A stretch of DNA of 64,000 bases from Streptomyces glaucescens (GCF_000761215.1 NZ_CP009438.1:558001-622000), one strand, 5' to 3'. Shown: positions 38,690-47,128, numbered from the stretch's first letter. Numbers and translations: made by a program. The notes: generated by a model from the sequence alone, not told the origin.

Positions 38690-40594
38690 ATGCGCGACGT
38701 CGCTCTCGCTCCACCGACCGCTGCGCCCGCCCTCACCGGCGGGCTCGCCGACAGCCTCTTCGACCGGGCCGAACGCGACCCGGCACGCCCGCTCGCCGCC
38801 TACCGCCCCGATCCGGCCCGTGACCACTGGCGCGAGGTGACCGCCGCGGAGCTGCGCGACGACGTGGTGGACCTCGCGCGGGGGCTGATCGCCTCGGGCA
38901 TCTCGCCGGGCCGGCGGGTGGCCGTCATGGCGCGCACCCGCTACGAGTGGACCGTGCTCGCCTACGCGCTGTGGGCGGTGGGCGCCGAAGTGGTGCCCGT
39001 CTACCCGACCGCGTCGCGCGAGCAGGTCGCGTACATCCTGCGGGACACCGGGTGCGTGGCCGTGGTCGTCGAGGACGAACCGGGCGCCATGACGGTCGGC
39101 TCGGTGTGCGCGCAACTGCCCGCGCTGCGGCACGTGTGGCAGCTGGACGCGGGCGGGCTGGCCCAGCTCGCCGCGCGGGGCGAGGCGATCCCGCGGGAGG
39201 CGGTCGACTCGCTGCGCCGGATCGTGCTGCCGGACACCACCGCCGTCATCGCCTACACCTCGGGCACCTCGGGCCGCCCGCTGGGCTGCGCGCTCAGCCA
39301 CCGCGGTCTGGCGAGCCCCTGCGACACCCTGCTGGCGGGGTGGGGGCACACGGCGGCGCCGCCCGGCGAGCAGGGCCGGGTCCTCGCCTTCCTGCCGTTC
39401 TCCCATGTGTACGGCCTGATGATCCAGGGTCTGTGCGTGCGCGGCGGGCTGCTGCTGGGACATGAGCCGGAGGTCGGTGAACAGGCTCTGGCGCGGGCGT
39501 TGCGCTCGTTCCGGCCGACGTACTTCTACGGGGTGCCGTCGCTGTTCGAGAAGCTGTACAAGACGTTCCTGCGGACGGCGCAGCAGACCGGCCGCGGGGC
39601 GCTGTTCGAGCGGGCCGCGGAGACGGCGCGGGCGTACGCGGCGGCCTGTGAGCGGCAGCGGCTCGGCCGGGGGTCCGGGCCCGGGATGGAGCTGCGGCTC
39701 CAGCACGCGGTGTACGAGCGGGCGGTCTACCGCCGGCTGCGGGCGGCCCTCGGCGGCCGGGTGGGCCGGGCCACCTCGGGCGGTTCGCCGCTCAGCCGCG
39801 AGCTGTCCCGGTTCTTCGAGGGCATCGGCATCCCGGTGCACGACGGGTACGGGCTGACCGAGACCAGCGGCGGCATCACCATGCAGCCGCACGGCCGGGA
39901 GAAGTCCGGCACGGTGGGACGGGCGCTGCCGGGCACGGAGATCCGGGTGGCCGCCGACGGGGAGATCCTGGTGCGCGGGCCGTCGGTGTTCCTCGGCTAC
40001 CCGGGCGACCGGGAGGCCACCCGGAGGGCGCTGCGCGACGGCTGGCTGGCCACCGGTGACCTGGGCCGGCTGGACGCCCAGGGATATCTGACGATCACCG
40101 GGCGCAAGAAGGACGTCATCATCACCAGCAGCGGCAAGAGCGTCGCGCCCGCCGCGCTGGAGGAGCGGCTGCGGATGCACCCGCTGATCCACCAGGCGGT
40201 GGTGGTCGGCGACAACCGGCCCTGTGTGGGCGCCCTGATCACACTGGACCCGGAGTTCCTGGTGCACTGGCGGGCGGGGCTGACGCTGCCGGGCGACGTG
40301 CCGCTGCGGGAGGCCCGGGAGGAGAACGCGCTGCGCGAGGAGGTCGCGCGGGCCGTGGCCGGGGCCAACAGCACGGTGTCCCGGTCGGAGTCGATCCGGG
40401 TGTTCCGGGTGCTGCCGGAGCCGTTCGACGTGGCGAGCGGACTGCTGACGCCGTCGATGAAGCTGCGCCGGGACGCGATCGTGCGGCACTACGCCCAGGA
40501 CATCGAGGCGATGTACGCGGCCCGGGCGCCCCTGCCCCGGCCGGTCACCGAGGATCCCGCGGTCTGGGACGACGGGGACGACGTGTTCCGCTGA
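38690..40594 (+). CDS. AMP-forming long-chain acyl-CoA synthetase family protein
   Basis: The 634-residue enzyme is an ANL-superfamily adenylating ligase. Motifs are the P-loop-like AYTSGTSGRPLG, YGLTETSGGI, GDLGRLDAQGYLTITGRKKDVIITSSGKSVAP (A7-A8 region) and a variable C-terminal subdomain where the usual catalytic lysine lies near LTPSMKLRRD. It should activate a fatty acid to acyl-AMP and then acyl-CoA in the cytosol. The ATG at 38690 has CAGGAG about 8 bases upstream; an earlier ATG at 38641 lacks one. Confidence 0.92.
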   Translation: MRDVALAPPTAAPALTGGLADSLFDRAERDPARPLAAYRPDPARDHWREVTAAELRDDVVDLARGLIASGISPGRRVAVMARTRYEWTVLAYALWAVGAEVVPVYPTASREQVAYILRDTGCVAVVVEDEPGAMTVGSVCAQLPALRHVWQLDAGGLAQLAARGEAIPREAVDSLRRIVLPDTTAVIAYTSGTSGRPLGCALSHRGLASPCDTLLAGWGHTAAPPGEQGRVLAFLPFSHVYGLMIQGLCVRGGLLLGHEPEVGEQALARALRSFRPTYFYGVPSLFEKLYKTFLRTAQQTGRGALFERAAETARAYAAACERQRLGRGSGPGMELRLQHAVYERAVYRRLRAALGGRVGRATSGGSPLSRELSRFFEGIGIPVHDGYGLTETSGGITMQPHGREKSGTVGRALPGTEIRVAADGEILVRGPSVFLGYPGDREATRRALRDGWLATGDLGRLDAQGYLTITGRKKDVIITSSGKSVAPAALEERLRMHPLIHQAVVVGDNRPCVGALITLDPEFLVHWRAGLTLPGDVPLREAREENALREEVARAVAGANSTVSRSESIRVFRVLPEPFDVASGLLTPSMKLRRDAIVRHYAQDIEAMYAARAPLPRPVTEDPAVWDDGDDVFR

Positions 40595-40637
40595 GACCAC
40601 CGCGACGGGCTCGCATGGCCTCGGCGGCCCGGGGAAC

Positions 40638-40670
40638 TCGCCACGTGTCAAACGCAAGCAGACGTGGCGA
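40638..40670 (+). promoter_or_regulatory. Inverted repeat upstream of RsbW-like gene
   Basis: TCGCCACGT (40638-40646) and ACGTGGCGA (40662-40670) are exact 9-base arms separated by 15 bases, 34 bases before the ATG. The two arms face the same side of the helix, as in an operator for a dimeric repressor. A -10-like TAGCCT follows at 40672. Confidence 0.5.
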
Positions 40671-40703
40671 CTAGCCTGCGGAAACGCACGCGGGAATGGC
40701 GAC

Positions 40704-41138
40704 ATGACGACCGAGCCGGGATGGGACGACAGACTGGCTGCCCGAGGAATTCCGAGCCGTACGACCGGCTTTCCGGGCGAGCCGCGCGACGTGACGGGTG
40801 CGCGACTCGCCGCGGAGGGCTTCCTGCGGGACCTGGCGCGCATCGCGCCGCCCGCCTCACCCGAACACTGGGACGACATCCTGCTGGTGGTCACCGAACT
40901 GGCGGCGAACGCGGTGCAGTACGCGCCCGGCCCCTTCGAGCTGCGGATGCGCCGCGCCTACGACGGGGTGCACGTCACCCTGCACGACACCAGCACCACA
41001 CCCCCGTCACCGCGGCCGTTCCGCCCGAGCACGGGCGGCGGCGGGATCGGCTGGCACCTGCTGCACGCCCTGTGCGACCAGGTCAGCGTGGTGACCGGGG
41101 AGCAGGGCAAGGACGTGCACGCCTTCCTTCCCTGGTGA
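40704..41138 (+). CDS. RsbW-like anti-sigma factor / ATP-binding protein
   Basis: The 144-residue GHKL ATPase has the N-box VVTELAANAVQYAPG, the G1-like VTLHDTSTTPP and the G2-like GGGGIGWHLLHALCDQVSV. These are features of Streptomyces RsbW-type serine kinases that bind SigB-class sigma factors or anti-anti-sigma proteins. The intact N-box asparagine suggests ATP binding. No partner is adjacent; two SigB-type factors in the window are candidates. Confidence 0.88.
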   Translation: MTTEPGWDDRLAARGIPSRTTGFPGEPRDVTGARLAAEGFLRDLARIAPPASPEHWDDILLVVTELAANAVQYAPGPFELRMRRAYDGVHVTLHDTSTTPPSPRPFRPSTGGGGIGWHLLHALCDQVSVVTGEQGKDVHAFLPW

Positions 41139-41307
41139 GGCCCGAGGCGTCAGCCGGCGCCGGCTGGGCACCCGGATGGCCGCACCGGCGGCCGTGCGCC
41201 GAGCGCCGCCGGGCACCGCTGGACGAGCCCGTCGAGCGGTGCCCGACTGGCGCGACGGCGTCCGGCACGGTGGGATCGATGCGTAGACCGCGGAAGGGAA
41301 GGACAAC

Positions 41308-42672
41308 GTGACACGACCCAGGATCCTGGTGGTGGGCGCGGGCTTCGCGGGAGTGGAGTGCGTACGGCGCCTGGAACGCAGGCTCGGCCCCGACGAGGCC
41401 GACGTCACGCTGGTGACCCCGTTCTCCTACCAGCTCTATCTGCCGCTGCTGCCGCAGGTCGCCTCAGGGGTGCTCACCCCCCAGTCGATCGCGCTGTCCC
41501 TGCGCCGCAGCCGCAAGTACCGCACCCGGATCATCCCCGGCGGAGCCATCGGCGTGGACCTCAAGGCGAAGGTCTGCGTCATCCGCACGATCACCGACCA
41601 GACCGTCGACGAGCCCTACGACTATCTCGTGCTGGCCCCGGGCAGCGTCACCCGCACCTTCGACATCCCGGGGCTCACCGATCACGCCTTCGGCATGAAG
41701 ACCCTCGCCGAGGCGGCCTACATCCGTGACCACGTCATCTCGCAGCTCGACCTCGCCGACGCCAGCCAGGACCCGGCCGAGCGGGCCTCCCGGCTGCAGT
41801 TCGTGGTGGTGGGCGGCGGGTACGCGGGCACGGAGACCGCCGCCTGCCTGCAGCGGCTCACCCACAGCGCGGTGAAGCGCTATCCGCGGCTGGACCCGCG
41901 GCTGATCAAGTGGCACCTGATCGACATCGCGCCCAAGCTGATGCCCGAACTGGGCGACAGGCTCGGCCGCAGTGCGATGGAGGTCCTGCAGCGGCGGGGC
42001 ATCGAGGTCTCGCTCGGGGTGTCCATCGAGAAGGCGGGCCCGGAGGAGGTCACCTTCACCGACGGCCGGGTGATCCCGACCCGCACCCTGATCTGGACGG
42101 CCGGGGTGGTGGCGAGCCCGCTCATCGCGACGCTGGGCGCGGAGACGGTGCGCGGGCGGCTCGCGGTCACCGCCGAGATGAGCCTGCCGGGCCACGACGG
42201 GGTCTTCGCGCTCGGTGACGCCGCCGCCGTTCCGGACGTGGCCAAGGGCCTGGGCAACGTCTGCCCGCCCACCGCGCAGCACGCCATGCGGCAGGGCCGC
42301 AAGGTCGCCGACAACGTCGTCGCGACCCTGCGCGGGCAGTCCATGGAGCCGTACATCCACAAGGATCTCGGGCTCGTCGTCGACCTGGGCGGCAAGGACG
42401 CGGTCTCCAAGCCGCTCGGCATCGAGCTGCACGGACTGCCGGCCCAGGCCGTGGCGCGCGGCTACCACTGGTCCGCGCTGCGCACCAACGTGGCCAAGAC
42501 GCGGGTGCTGACCAACTGGGTGCTCAACGCCGTCGCCGGGGACGACTTCGTCCGCACCGGATTCCAGGCGCGCAAGCCCGCCAAGCTGAAGGACTTCGAG
42601 TACACGGACGCCTACATGACTCCCGAGCAGGTGCGGGAGTACGTGGAGGGATCCGGCCGCGGGGTGTCCTGA
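41308..42672 (+). CDS. ndh: NAD(P)/FAD-dependent oxidoreductase, type II NADH dehydrogenase-like
   Basis: The 454-residue flavoprotein has an FAD GxGxxG site at the start (VVGAGFAGVECVRRL), an NAD site in VVGGGYAGTETAACL, and the FAD-contacting VFALGDAAAVPD. The C-terminal segment (AVARGYHWSALRTNVAKTRVL) is amphipathic, as in NDH-2 enzymes that attach to the membrane and pass electrons to menaquinone. Length is typical. GGAAGGACAAC precedes the GTG. Confidence 0.88.
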   Translation: MTRPRILVVGAGFAGVECVRRLERRLGPDEADVTLVTPFSYQLYLPLLPQVASGVLTPQSIALSLRRSRKYRTRIIPGGAIGVDLKAKVCVIRTITDQTVDEPYDYLVLAPGSVTRTFDIPGLTDHAFGMKTLAEAAYIRDHVISQLDLADASQDPAERASRLQFVVVGGGYAGTETAACLQRLTHSAVKRYPRLDPRLIKWHLIDIAPKLMPELGDRLGRSAMEVLQRRGIEVSLGVSIEKAGPEEVTFTDGRVIPTRTLIWTAGVVASPLIATLGAETVRGRLAVTAEMSLPGHDGVFALGDAAAVPDVAKGLGNVCPPTAQHAMRQGRKVADNVVATLRGQSMEPYIHKDLGLVVDLGGKDAVSKPLGIELHGLPAQAVARGYHWSALRTNVAKTRVLTNWVLNAVAGDDFVRTGFQARKPAKLKDFEYTDAYMTPEQVREYVEGSGRGVS

Positions 42673-42703
42673 CGGCACGGTCCCGGGGCGGCGCCGGGAC
42701 GCG

Positions 42704-42755
42704 GGGACGACGGAGAGGGGGCCGGTCATCCGACCGGCCCCCTCTCCGTCGTCCC
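42704..42755. terminator. 23-bp bidirectional terminator between ndh-like and sigma genes
   Basis: Arms 42704-42726 and 42733-42755 are exact inverted complements of 23 bases with a 6-base loop. It lies in the 99-base gap between convergent genes and can serve both. Confidence 0.85.
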
Positions 42756-42771
42756 GCGGCCGCCGAGCTCT

Positions 42772-43662
42772 TCAGCGCCGGCGCCGTCCGTTGCACGACC
42801 CGGAGCCGGCCGGGCCGGCGGCGCTCGTCCGCCCGGTGCCGCGCCGGCCCAGCGCCTCGTCCCGGACGCGGGCGCAGCTGCGGCTGATGAGCCGGGACAC
42901 GTGCATCTGGGAGATGCCGAGCCGGTCGGCGATCCGGCTCTGCGTCATGTCCTCGAAGAACCGCATGTAGAGGATGGCCCGTTCGCGTTCGGGCAGGTTG
43001 CGCAGGCACTCCTTGGCGGACTCCCGGTCCACCACGATGTCGTACGAGGAATCCGGCGCGCCGAGGGTGTCGGCGAGGCTGTAGCCGTCCTCGTCGGAGG
43101 AGAGTTCGGCGTCCAGGGAGAGGGTGCTGAAGCTCTCCAGTGCCTCGATCCCCGCGCCGACCTCTTCCTCGGTGAGGCCGGTGTGGGCGGCGATCTCGGC
43201 GATGGTGGGCTCGCGCGTGCCGGGGTTCTGGGCCAGCTCGCGGCGGGCCACCCGCACCTTGTTGCGCAGCTCCTGCACCCGCCGCGGCACGCGCAGCGCC
43301 CACATGCGGTCCCGGAAGTGGCGCTTGACCTCCCCGGTGATGGTGGGCACGGCGTAGCTCTCGAAGGCGCCGCGTTCGGGGTCGTAGCGGTCGATGGCCT
43401 TCACCAGGCCGAGGGCCGCCACCTGGCGCAGGTCCTCCACGGACTCGCCCCGGTCGCGGAACCGGCCGGCGATCCGGTGGGCCATGGGCAGCCAGGCCGT
43501 GACGAGTTCGTCGCGCAAGGCGTCCCGCTCGGGTCCGTCCGGCAGTTCGGCCAGCCGGGCGAAGAGTTCGGCGGTCTCGGGGGCGTCGTCGTGCGGTCGT
43601 CGTTGGGTCTGCACGGGGTGCCCGGAAGTGGTGGTGTGGCTGGCCGACGTGTCGATGCGCAT
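42772..43662 (-). CDS. Second SigB/SigF-type sigma factor
   Basis: The 296-residue sigma factor closely parallels the one at 24057: PHDDAPETAELF, LRQVAALGLVKAIDRYDP, EVKRHFRDRMWALRVPRR, PTIAEIAAHTGLTEEEV and TQSRIADRLGISQMHVSRLI. It has an extra Arg/Gly-rich C-terminal tail of about 25 residues. The ATG at 43662 follows CAGGAG by about 10 bases. Downstream of an RsbW-like gene on the same strand, which is a likely anti-sigma partner although a hairpin separates them. Confidence 0.93.
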   Translation of the reverse strand: MRIDTSASHTTTSGHPVQTQRRPHDDAPETAELFARLAELPDGPERDALRDELVTAWLPMAHRIAGRFRDRGESVEDLRQVAALGLVKAIDRYDPERGAFESYAVPTITGEVKRHFRDRMWALRVPRRVQELRNKVRVARRELAQNPGTREPTIAEIAAHTGLTEEEVGAGIEALESFSTLSLDAELSSDEDGYSLADTLGAPDSSYDIVVDRESAKECLRNLPERERAILYMRFFEDMTQSRIADRLGISQMHVSRLISRSCARVRDEALGRRGTGRTSAAGPAGSGSCNGRRRR

Positions 43663-43821
43663 GCGGAATCGCTCCTGAACGGTCTTTTCAGCGACTTTCT
43701 CGGGACTGACTTGACCGCGGTGAGGGTGCTCCGCTCCGGTCGACCTGGAGGCCCCGGAGCGCAGACCACTCCCCGCTGGCGCGCCTCCGGTCCGAAGCAC
43801 GAAAATGCGCCTGCCCGGTCG

Positions 43822-43841
43822 CCCCGGGTGCAAACCCGGGG
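43822..43841 (-). terminator. Hairpin between RsbW-like gene and sigma gene
   Basis: CCCCGGGT (43822-43829) and ACCCGGGG (43834-43841) form an exact 8-base stem with a 4-base loop, 25 bases past the RsbW-like stop. On the minus strand a weak sigma-B-like GGTT-N16-GGGCAG overlaps its far side and could restart transcription for the sigma gene. Confidence 0.5.
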
Positions 43842-43865
43842 TGCCGCCCGAGAGCCGCGGACCGC

Positions 43866-44309
43866 TCAGAAGACGTCCACCTCGGCGGTGATGCGCTTGC
43901 CGCCGTCGGGCAGGCAGGTGACCCGCACGTCGCGCGCCAGCCGGCAGACGATCGGCCAGCCCCGGCCGCCGGGGCGCCGCCGCCCCTGGGCGTCGACCGG
44001 CGGCCTGACCTCGGGGACCCGGTCACTGCGGTCGCTCACCGACACCCGCACGCCGTGCTCCACGGCGTCGACGTCCACCTCGGTGATCCCGCCGCCGTGC
44101 AGGATGGCGTTGGTGGTCAGCTCGGAGGCGACGAGCAGCGCGTCGGCCAGTCCGTCCGCGTCGCAGCGCCGCCCGGTGGCCCTGCACCGGTGGGCCACCA
44201 CGCGCCGCACGGCGCCGCGCACATCGGCGGGGTGGCACGGGCCCGGGCAGGCGGGCCCGGGGCGGCCGGGGGGTCCGTCGAGGCGTTCGGTCGAGTACTG
44301 GATGCTCAC
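43866..44309 (-). CDS. RsbW-like anti-sigma factor / ATP-binding protein
   Basis: The 147-residue GHKL ATPase has the N-box LLVASELTTNAILHGGG, G1-like VSVSDRSDRVP and G2-like PGGRGWPIVCRLARDVRV. It sits directly before the second SigB-type sigma gene, the usual order for a kinase-anti-sigma/sigma pair. The GTG at 44309 follows GGGAGCGAGAGA. Residues 10-40 are Pro/Gly-rich. No anti-anti-sigma gene is visible next to it. Confidence 0.85.
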   Translation of the reverse strand: MSIQYSTERLDGPPGRPGPACPGPCHPADVRGAVRRVVAHRCRATGRRCDADGLADALLVASELTTNAILHGGGITEVDVDAVEHGVRVSVSDRSDRVPEVRPPVDAQGRRRPGGRGWPIVCRLARDVRVTCLPDGGKRITAEVDVF

Positions 44310-44334
44310 TTCTCTCGCTCCCTGACTGTCGGTC

Positions 44335-44400
44335 GGGAAAGGGAAAGGTCGGGGACGGGACGGGGACAAGAACGGGAACAGGAACGGGGACGGGGTCCAG
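44335..44400. repeat. Short purine-rich hexamer-like repeats in a 5' leader
   Basis: On the plus strand variants of GGGAAA, GGGACG and GGAACG follow one another for about 65 bases, just upstream of the minus-strand RsbW-like start. The transcript would carry a C/T-rich tract. The rest of 44310-44557 shows no gene. Confidence 0.5.
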
Positions 44401-44557
44401 GAGGGGCCGAGGACGAGGCCAAGGCGTTTTATCCGTTTGCCCCCCTTTTCGGCTGACCCTCGAGGCCGGACCCAAACCAGCAACCGTGGACCGGAACCGG
44501 GCGCGGGACCGCAGTCGAGGCGGTCATCGGGGCCGCGATGCGGGGTACGCGAACGCC

Positions 44558-44818
44558 ATGACCGATGTCGTGGACTCAGACGAGCTGGTGCGCCGCATCC
44601 AGCGCGGCAGGGCGTGGGCCCTGCGGGAGGAGCGCGCATGGCGGGAGCGCAGCGAGACGCTGCGCGCGGCCGAACCCGACGGGGCCCGGGACGCCGCCGT
44701 GCGCGCACTGGCCTACCGGGCGGTGATCGGGGTGCTGGACGAGATCCTCACACCCGGCAGACACCCGGACGACGACGTGACCGCCCGGTCGGGCGGGACG
44801 GCCGGCCGCCCCGATTGA
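44558..44818 (+). CDS. Small hypothetical helical protein
   Basis: The 86-residue protein is charged and helical (ELVRRIQRGRAWALREERAWRER), without signal or membrane segments. I do not recognise it. The ATG at 44558 lies 9 bases after GGGTAC (44543-44548), the -10 form of a sigma-B promoter, but no properly spaced GNNT is present. It precedes the decarboxylase gene by 30 bases. Confidence 0.65.
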   Translation: MTDVVDSDELVRRIQRGRAWALREERAWRERSETLRAAEPDGARDAAVRALAYRAVIGVLDEILTPGRHPDDDVTARSGGTAGRPD

Positions 44819-44848
44819 CCCGCGCGGGCTCCGGGCACCCGAGGTGCC

Positions 44849-46318
44849 ATGTCAGCCGATCACACCCGGGCACCCGTGCTGGAAGCCCTCGCCGAGTACC
44901 GCCGTACCGCACGACTGTCGTTCACGCCGCCGGGGCACAAACAGGCCCGCGGCGCCGATCCCGCGGTGCGGGAGGTGCTGGGGGACGCGGTCTTCCTCGG
45001 TGACGTGCTCGCGTCGGGCGGTCTGGACGACCGGCTGACCCGTGGGCGGGTGCTGGAGCGGGCCCAGGAGCTGATGGCCGACGCGGTGCACGCGGACCAC
45101 ACCTTCTTCAGCACCTGCGGCAGCTCCCTGTCCGTCAAGGCGGCGATGCTGGCGGTCGCCGGGCCGCACGAGAAGCTGCTCATCGGGCGCGACGCCCACA
45201 AGTCGGTGGTGTCGGGGCTGATCCTGTCCGGCATCGAACCGGTGTGGGTCGACCCCCGCTGGGACGCCGAGCGGCGGCTGGCGCACCCCCCGTCCGCCGC
45301 CGCGTTCGAGGAGGCGTTCGCCGCGCACCCGGACGCGAAGGGGGCACTGGTCACCAGCCCGACACCGTACGGCGCCTGCGCCGACCTGGCGCGCCTCGCC
45401 GAGGTCTGCCACCGGCGCGGGGTGCCGCTGATCGTGGACGAGGCCTGGGGCGCTCATCTGCCCTTCCACCCGGACCTGCCGTCCTGGGCGATGGACGCGG
45501 GCGCCGACATCTGCGTCACGAGCATCCACAAGATGGGCAGCGGCCTGGAGCAGGGGTCGGTGTTCCACCTCCAGGGCGACCGCGTGACGCCGGAGCTGCT
45601 GGGCATGCGGGCCGGACTGCTGAGCACCACCAGTCCGTCGGTGCTGATCTACGCCGGGCTGGACGGCTGGCGCCGGCAGATGGCGCTGCGCGGGCGGGAG
45701 CTGATGGGCGGCGCGCTGGAGCTGGCCGCCGAGGTACGGGCCGCCGTCGAGGAGATCGACGGGCTGCACGTGAACGACCGGGACGACTTCTGCGGCCCGG
45801 ACCTGGCCGACGACTTCGATCCGCTGCCCTGCGTCATCGAGGTCACCGGCCTCGGGATCACCGGCTACCAGGCCGCGGACTGGCTGCGCGAGCACGGCGT
45901 GGACGCGCATCTCAACGACCACCGCCGGATCGGGATGCAGCTCACGCACGCCGACGACCGGGAGACGGCGGGCGAACTGCTGTCGGCGCTCAAGGAACTG
46001 GCGCGGTCCGCGCGGGAGCTGGACCGGGCTCCGCGCGTGGCGGTGCCCGAACCGGCCGGGCTGCGGATGGAGCAGGCCGTGCTGCCGCGCGACGCCTTCT
46101 TCGGGCCGGCCGAGGCGGTACCGCTCTCCGCGGCGGACGGCCGGGTCGCCGCGGAGATGATCACGCCGTACCCGCCCGGGATCCCGGCGGTGCTGCCCGG
46201 CGAGCGGCTGCGCGAACCGGTGCTGCGCTATCTGCGCACGGGGCGGGCGGCGGGGATGAACCTGCCGGACGCCGCCGATCCGTCGCTCGAGACGATCCGC
46301 GTGGTGGCCCGCCCCTGA
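44849..46318 (+). CDS. PLP-dependent Orn/Lys/Arg decarboxylase family protein
   Basis: The 489-residue fold-type I PLP enzyme has FFSTCGSSLSVKAAMLAV, DAHKSVVSGLILSG, IVDEAWGAHLPFH and the PLP lysine K228 in SIHKMGSGLEQGSV. It matches the short group of Orn/Lys/Arg decarboxylases, with a C-terminal domain from about 385. It should make a polyamine precursor such as cadaverine, agmatine or putrescine; the substrate cannot be told. GAGGTG precedes the ATG. Confidence 0.9.
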   Translation: MSADHTRAPVLEALAEYRRTARLSFTPPGHKQARGADPAVREVLGDAVFLGDVLASGGLDDRLTRGRVLERAQELMADAVHADHTFFSTCGSSLSVKAAMLAVAGPHEKLLIGRDAHKSVVSGLILSGIEPVWVDPRWDAERRLAHPPSAAAFEEAFAAHPDAKGALVTSPTPYGACADLARLAEVCHRRGVPLIVDEAWGAHLPFHPDLPSWAMDAGADICVTSIHKMGSGLEQGSVFHLQGDRVTPELLGMRAGLLSTTSPSVLIYAGLDGWRRQMALRGRELMGGALELAAEVRAAVEEIDGLHVNDRDDFCGPDLADDFDPLPCVIEVTGLGITGYQAADWLREHGVDAHLNDHRRIGMQLTHADDRETAGELLSALKELARSARELDRAPRVAVPEPAGLRMEQAVLPRDAFFGPAEAVPLSAADGRVAAEMITPYPPGIPAVLPGERLREPVLRYLRTGRAAGMNLPDAADPSLETIRVVARP

Positions 46319-46349
46319 CCGGCTTGCGTGGCGGGAAACGGAGCCCGAA

Positions 46350-46363
46350 GTGAAACAGGTCAC
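46350..46363 (+). promoter_or_regulatory. Crp-like binding site
   Basis: GTGAAACAGGTCAC fits the actinobacterial Crp consensus GTG-N6-GNCAC. It overlaps the perfect palindrome GGTCACGTGACC (46358-46369). It lies about 45-65 bases before the AT-rich TATTGT that may drive the downstream leader RNA. Confidence 0.5.
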
Positions 46364-46414
46364 GTGACCGGGTTTTGACTGGGGCCGGCACGTCGAAATG
46401 GTTTATTGTTCATC

Positions 46415-46502
46415 CATACGTGGTGACGGAGTCGATGGCATCCTCCTCCGGCACCGCTACGGCCCTGGCTGGTGTCCCCCGTCCAGCCAGGGCTTTTTCT
46501 TT
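46415..46502 (+). ncRNA. Candidate structured small RNA or attenuating leader
   Basis: Two hairpins lie back to back. The first is 46419-46461: CGT, GGTG and GGAG pair with CTCC, CACC and ACG around a loop containing GATGGCATCC. The second, 46462-46493, has an exact 11-base stem and a loop with five C residues, followed by TTTTTCTTT. That is a canonical intrinsic terminator, rare in such GC-rich DNA. The C-rich loops recall the actinobacterial 6C RNA class, which I cannot confirm. It could be an sRNA or an attenuator for the cNMP-binding gene. Confidence 0.5.
46462..46502 (+). terminator. Canonical intrinsic terminator with T-tract
   Basis: The stem 46462-46472 / 46483-46493 pairs perfectly over 11 bases and is followed by TTTTTCTTT (46494-46502). 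It lies 107 bases before the chosen start of the cNMP-binding protein gene and 144 bases past the decarboxylase stop. Confidence 0.85.
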
Positions 46503-46608
46503 CCCTCGCGACGCGGTCCCGTCCCGCGTCGAGGTGCCCGCGGCGCCCGCAGCGGCTGAAATGGGCGTGAGCAACGTACCGGACACCGTCGGCGAGGAGC
46601 ACCGCGTC

Positions 46609-47061
46609 ATGACCAAAGCGACGAAACTGCTGACCGCTCTTCCACCGGCGCAGCGGCAGCGCCTGATGACGCTGGCCCGGGAGGTGTCCTTCCCGGAGGA
46701 CACCCGGATCTTCGAGCCGGAGGGCGTGGCCGACCGGTTCTGGGTGATCCGCTCCGGCGCGGTCTCGCTCGACCAGCAGGTGCCGTCGCTCCAACGGATC
46801 ACCGTCGCCAGCCTCGGCTCCGGCGACCTGCTGGGCTGGTCCTGGCTGTTCCCGCCGTACCGGTGGGACTTCGGCGCCGAGGCCTTCAGCCCGGTGCGCG
46901 CGTACGAGTTCAGGGCGGAGCCGGTGCTCGCGCTGTGCGAGGAGGATCCGGCGCTGGGCATGACGCTGGTGCGGACGATCGCCGAGATCCTCGCCCACCG
47001 GCTGGAGATGACCCGGGGCCAGCTGATGGAGCAGTACGCGCTGCGCCGCCGCTCCTCCTGA
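46609..47061 (+). CDS. Cyclic-nucleotide-binding domain protein (Crp/Fnr-like, no HTH)
   Basis: The 150-residue protein is a single cNMP-binding beta-roll (FPEDTRIFEPEGVADRFWVIRSGAVSL, GDLLGWSWLFPPYRWDF) with a C-terminal helix and no DNA-binding domain. The usual phosphate-binding RxA signature is replaced, so nucleotide binding is uncertain. The ATG at 46609 has GAGGAG 9 bases upstream; an in-frame ATG at 46561 is possible. A terminator-like leader precedes it. Confidence 0.82.
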   Translation: MTKATKLLTALPPAQRQRLMTLAREVSFPEDTRIFEPEGVADRFWVIRSGAVSLDQQVPSLQRITVASLGSGDLLGWSWLFPPYRWDFGAEAFSPVRAYEFRAEPVLALCEEDPALGMTLVRTIAEILAHRLEMTRGQLMEQYALRRRSS

Positions 47062-47128
47062 CCCGCAGCCGGTGGCGGCGCAGCGCGAGGACCCGCGGGG
47101 GCGTCACGTGCGCGGGACAGCACACCTC

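Noticed and set aside
38303..40894. 863-codon minus-strand frame ending in the small membrane protein
   Set aside because: Only the last 77 codons look real; the rest is antisense to the acyl-CoA ligase gene.
41152..41165. AGCCGGCGCCGGCT palindrome as terminator
   Set aside because: It is a short continuous GC palindrome with no loop, expected by chance at this base composition.
43822..43860. Sigma-B promoter (GGTT-N16-GGGCAG) for the second sigma gene
   Set aside because: Two mismatches in the -10 core and overlap with a hairpin make it too weak to list as a feature on its own.
46321..46608. In-frame extension of the cNMP-binding protein upstream to 46375
   Set aside because: It would translate through the candidate RNA and terminator hairpin; the ATG at 46609 has a good ribosome-binding site and matches the domain start.
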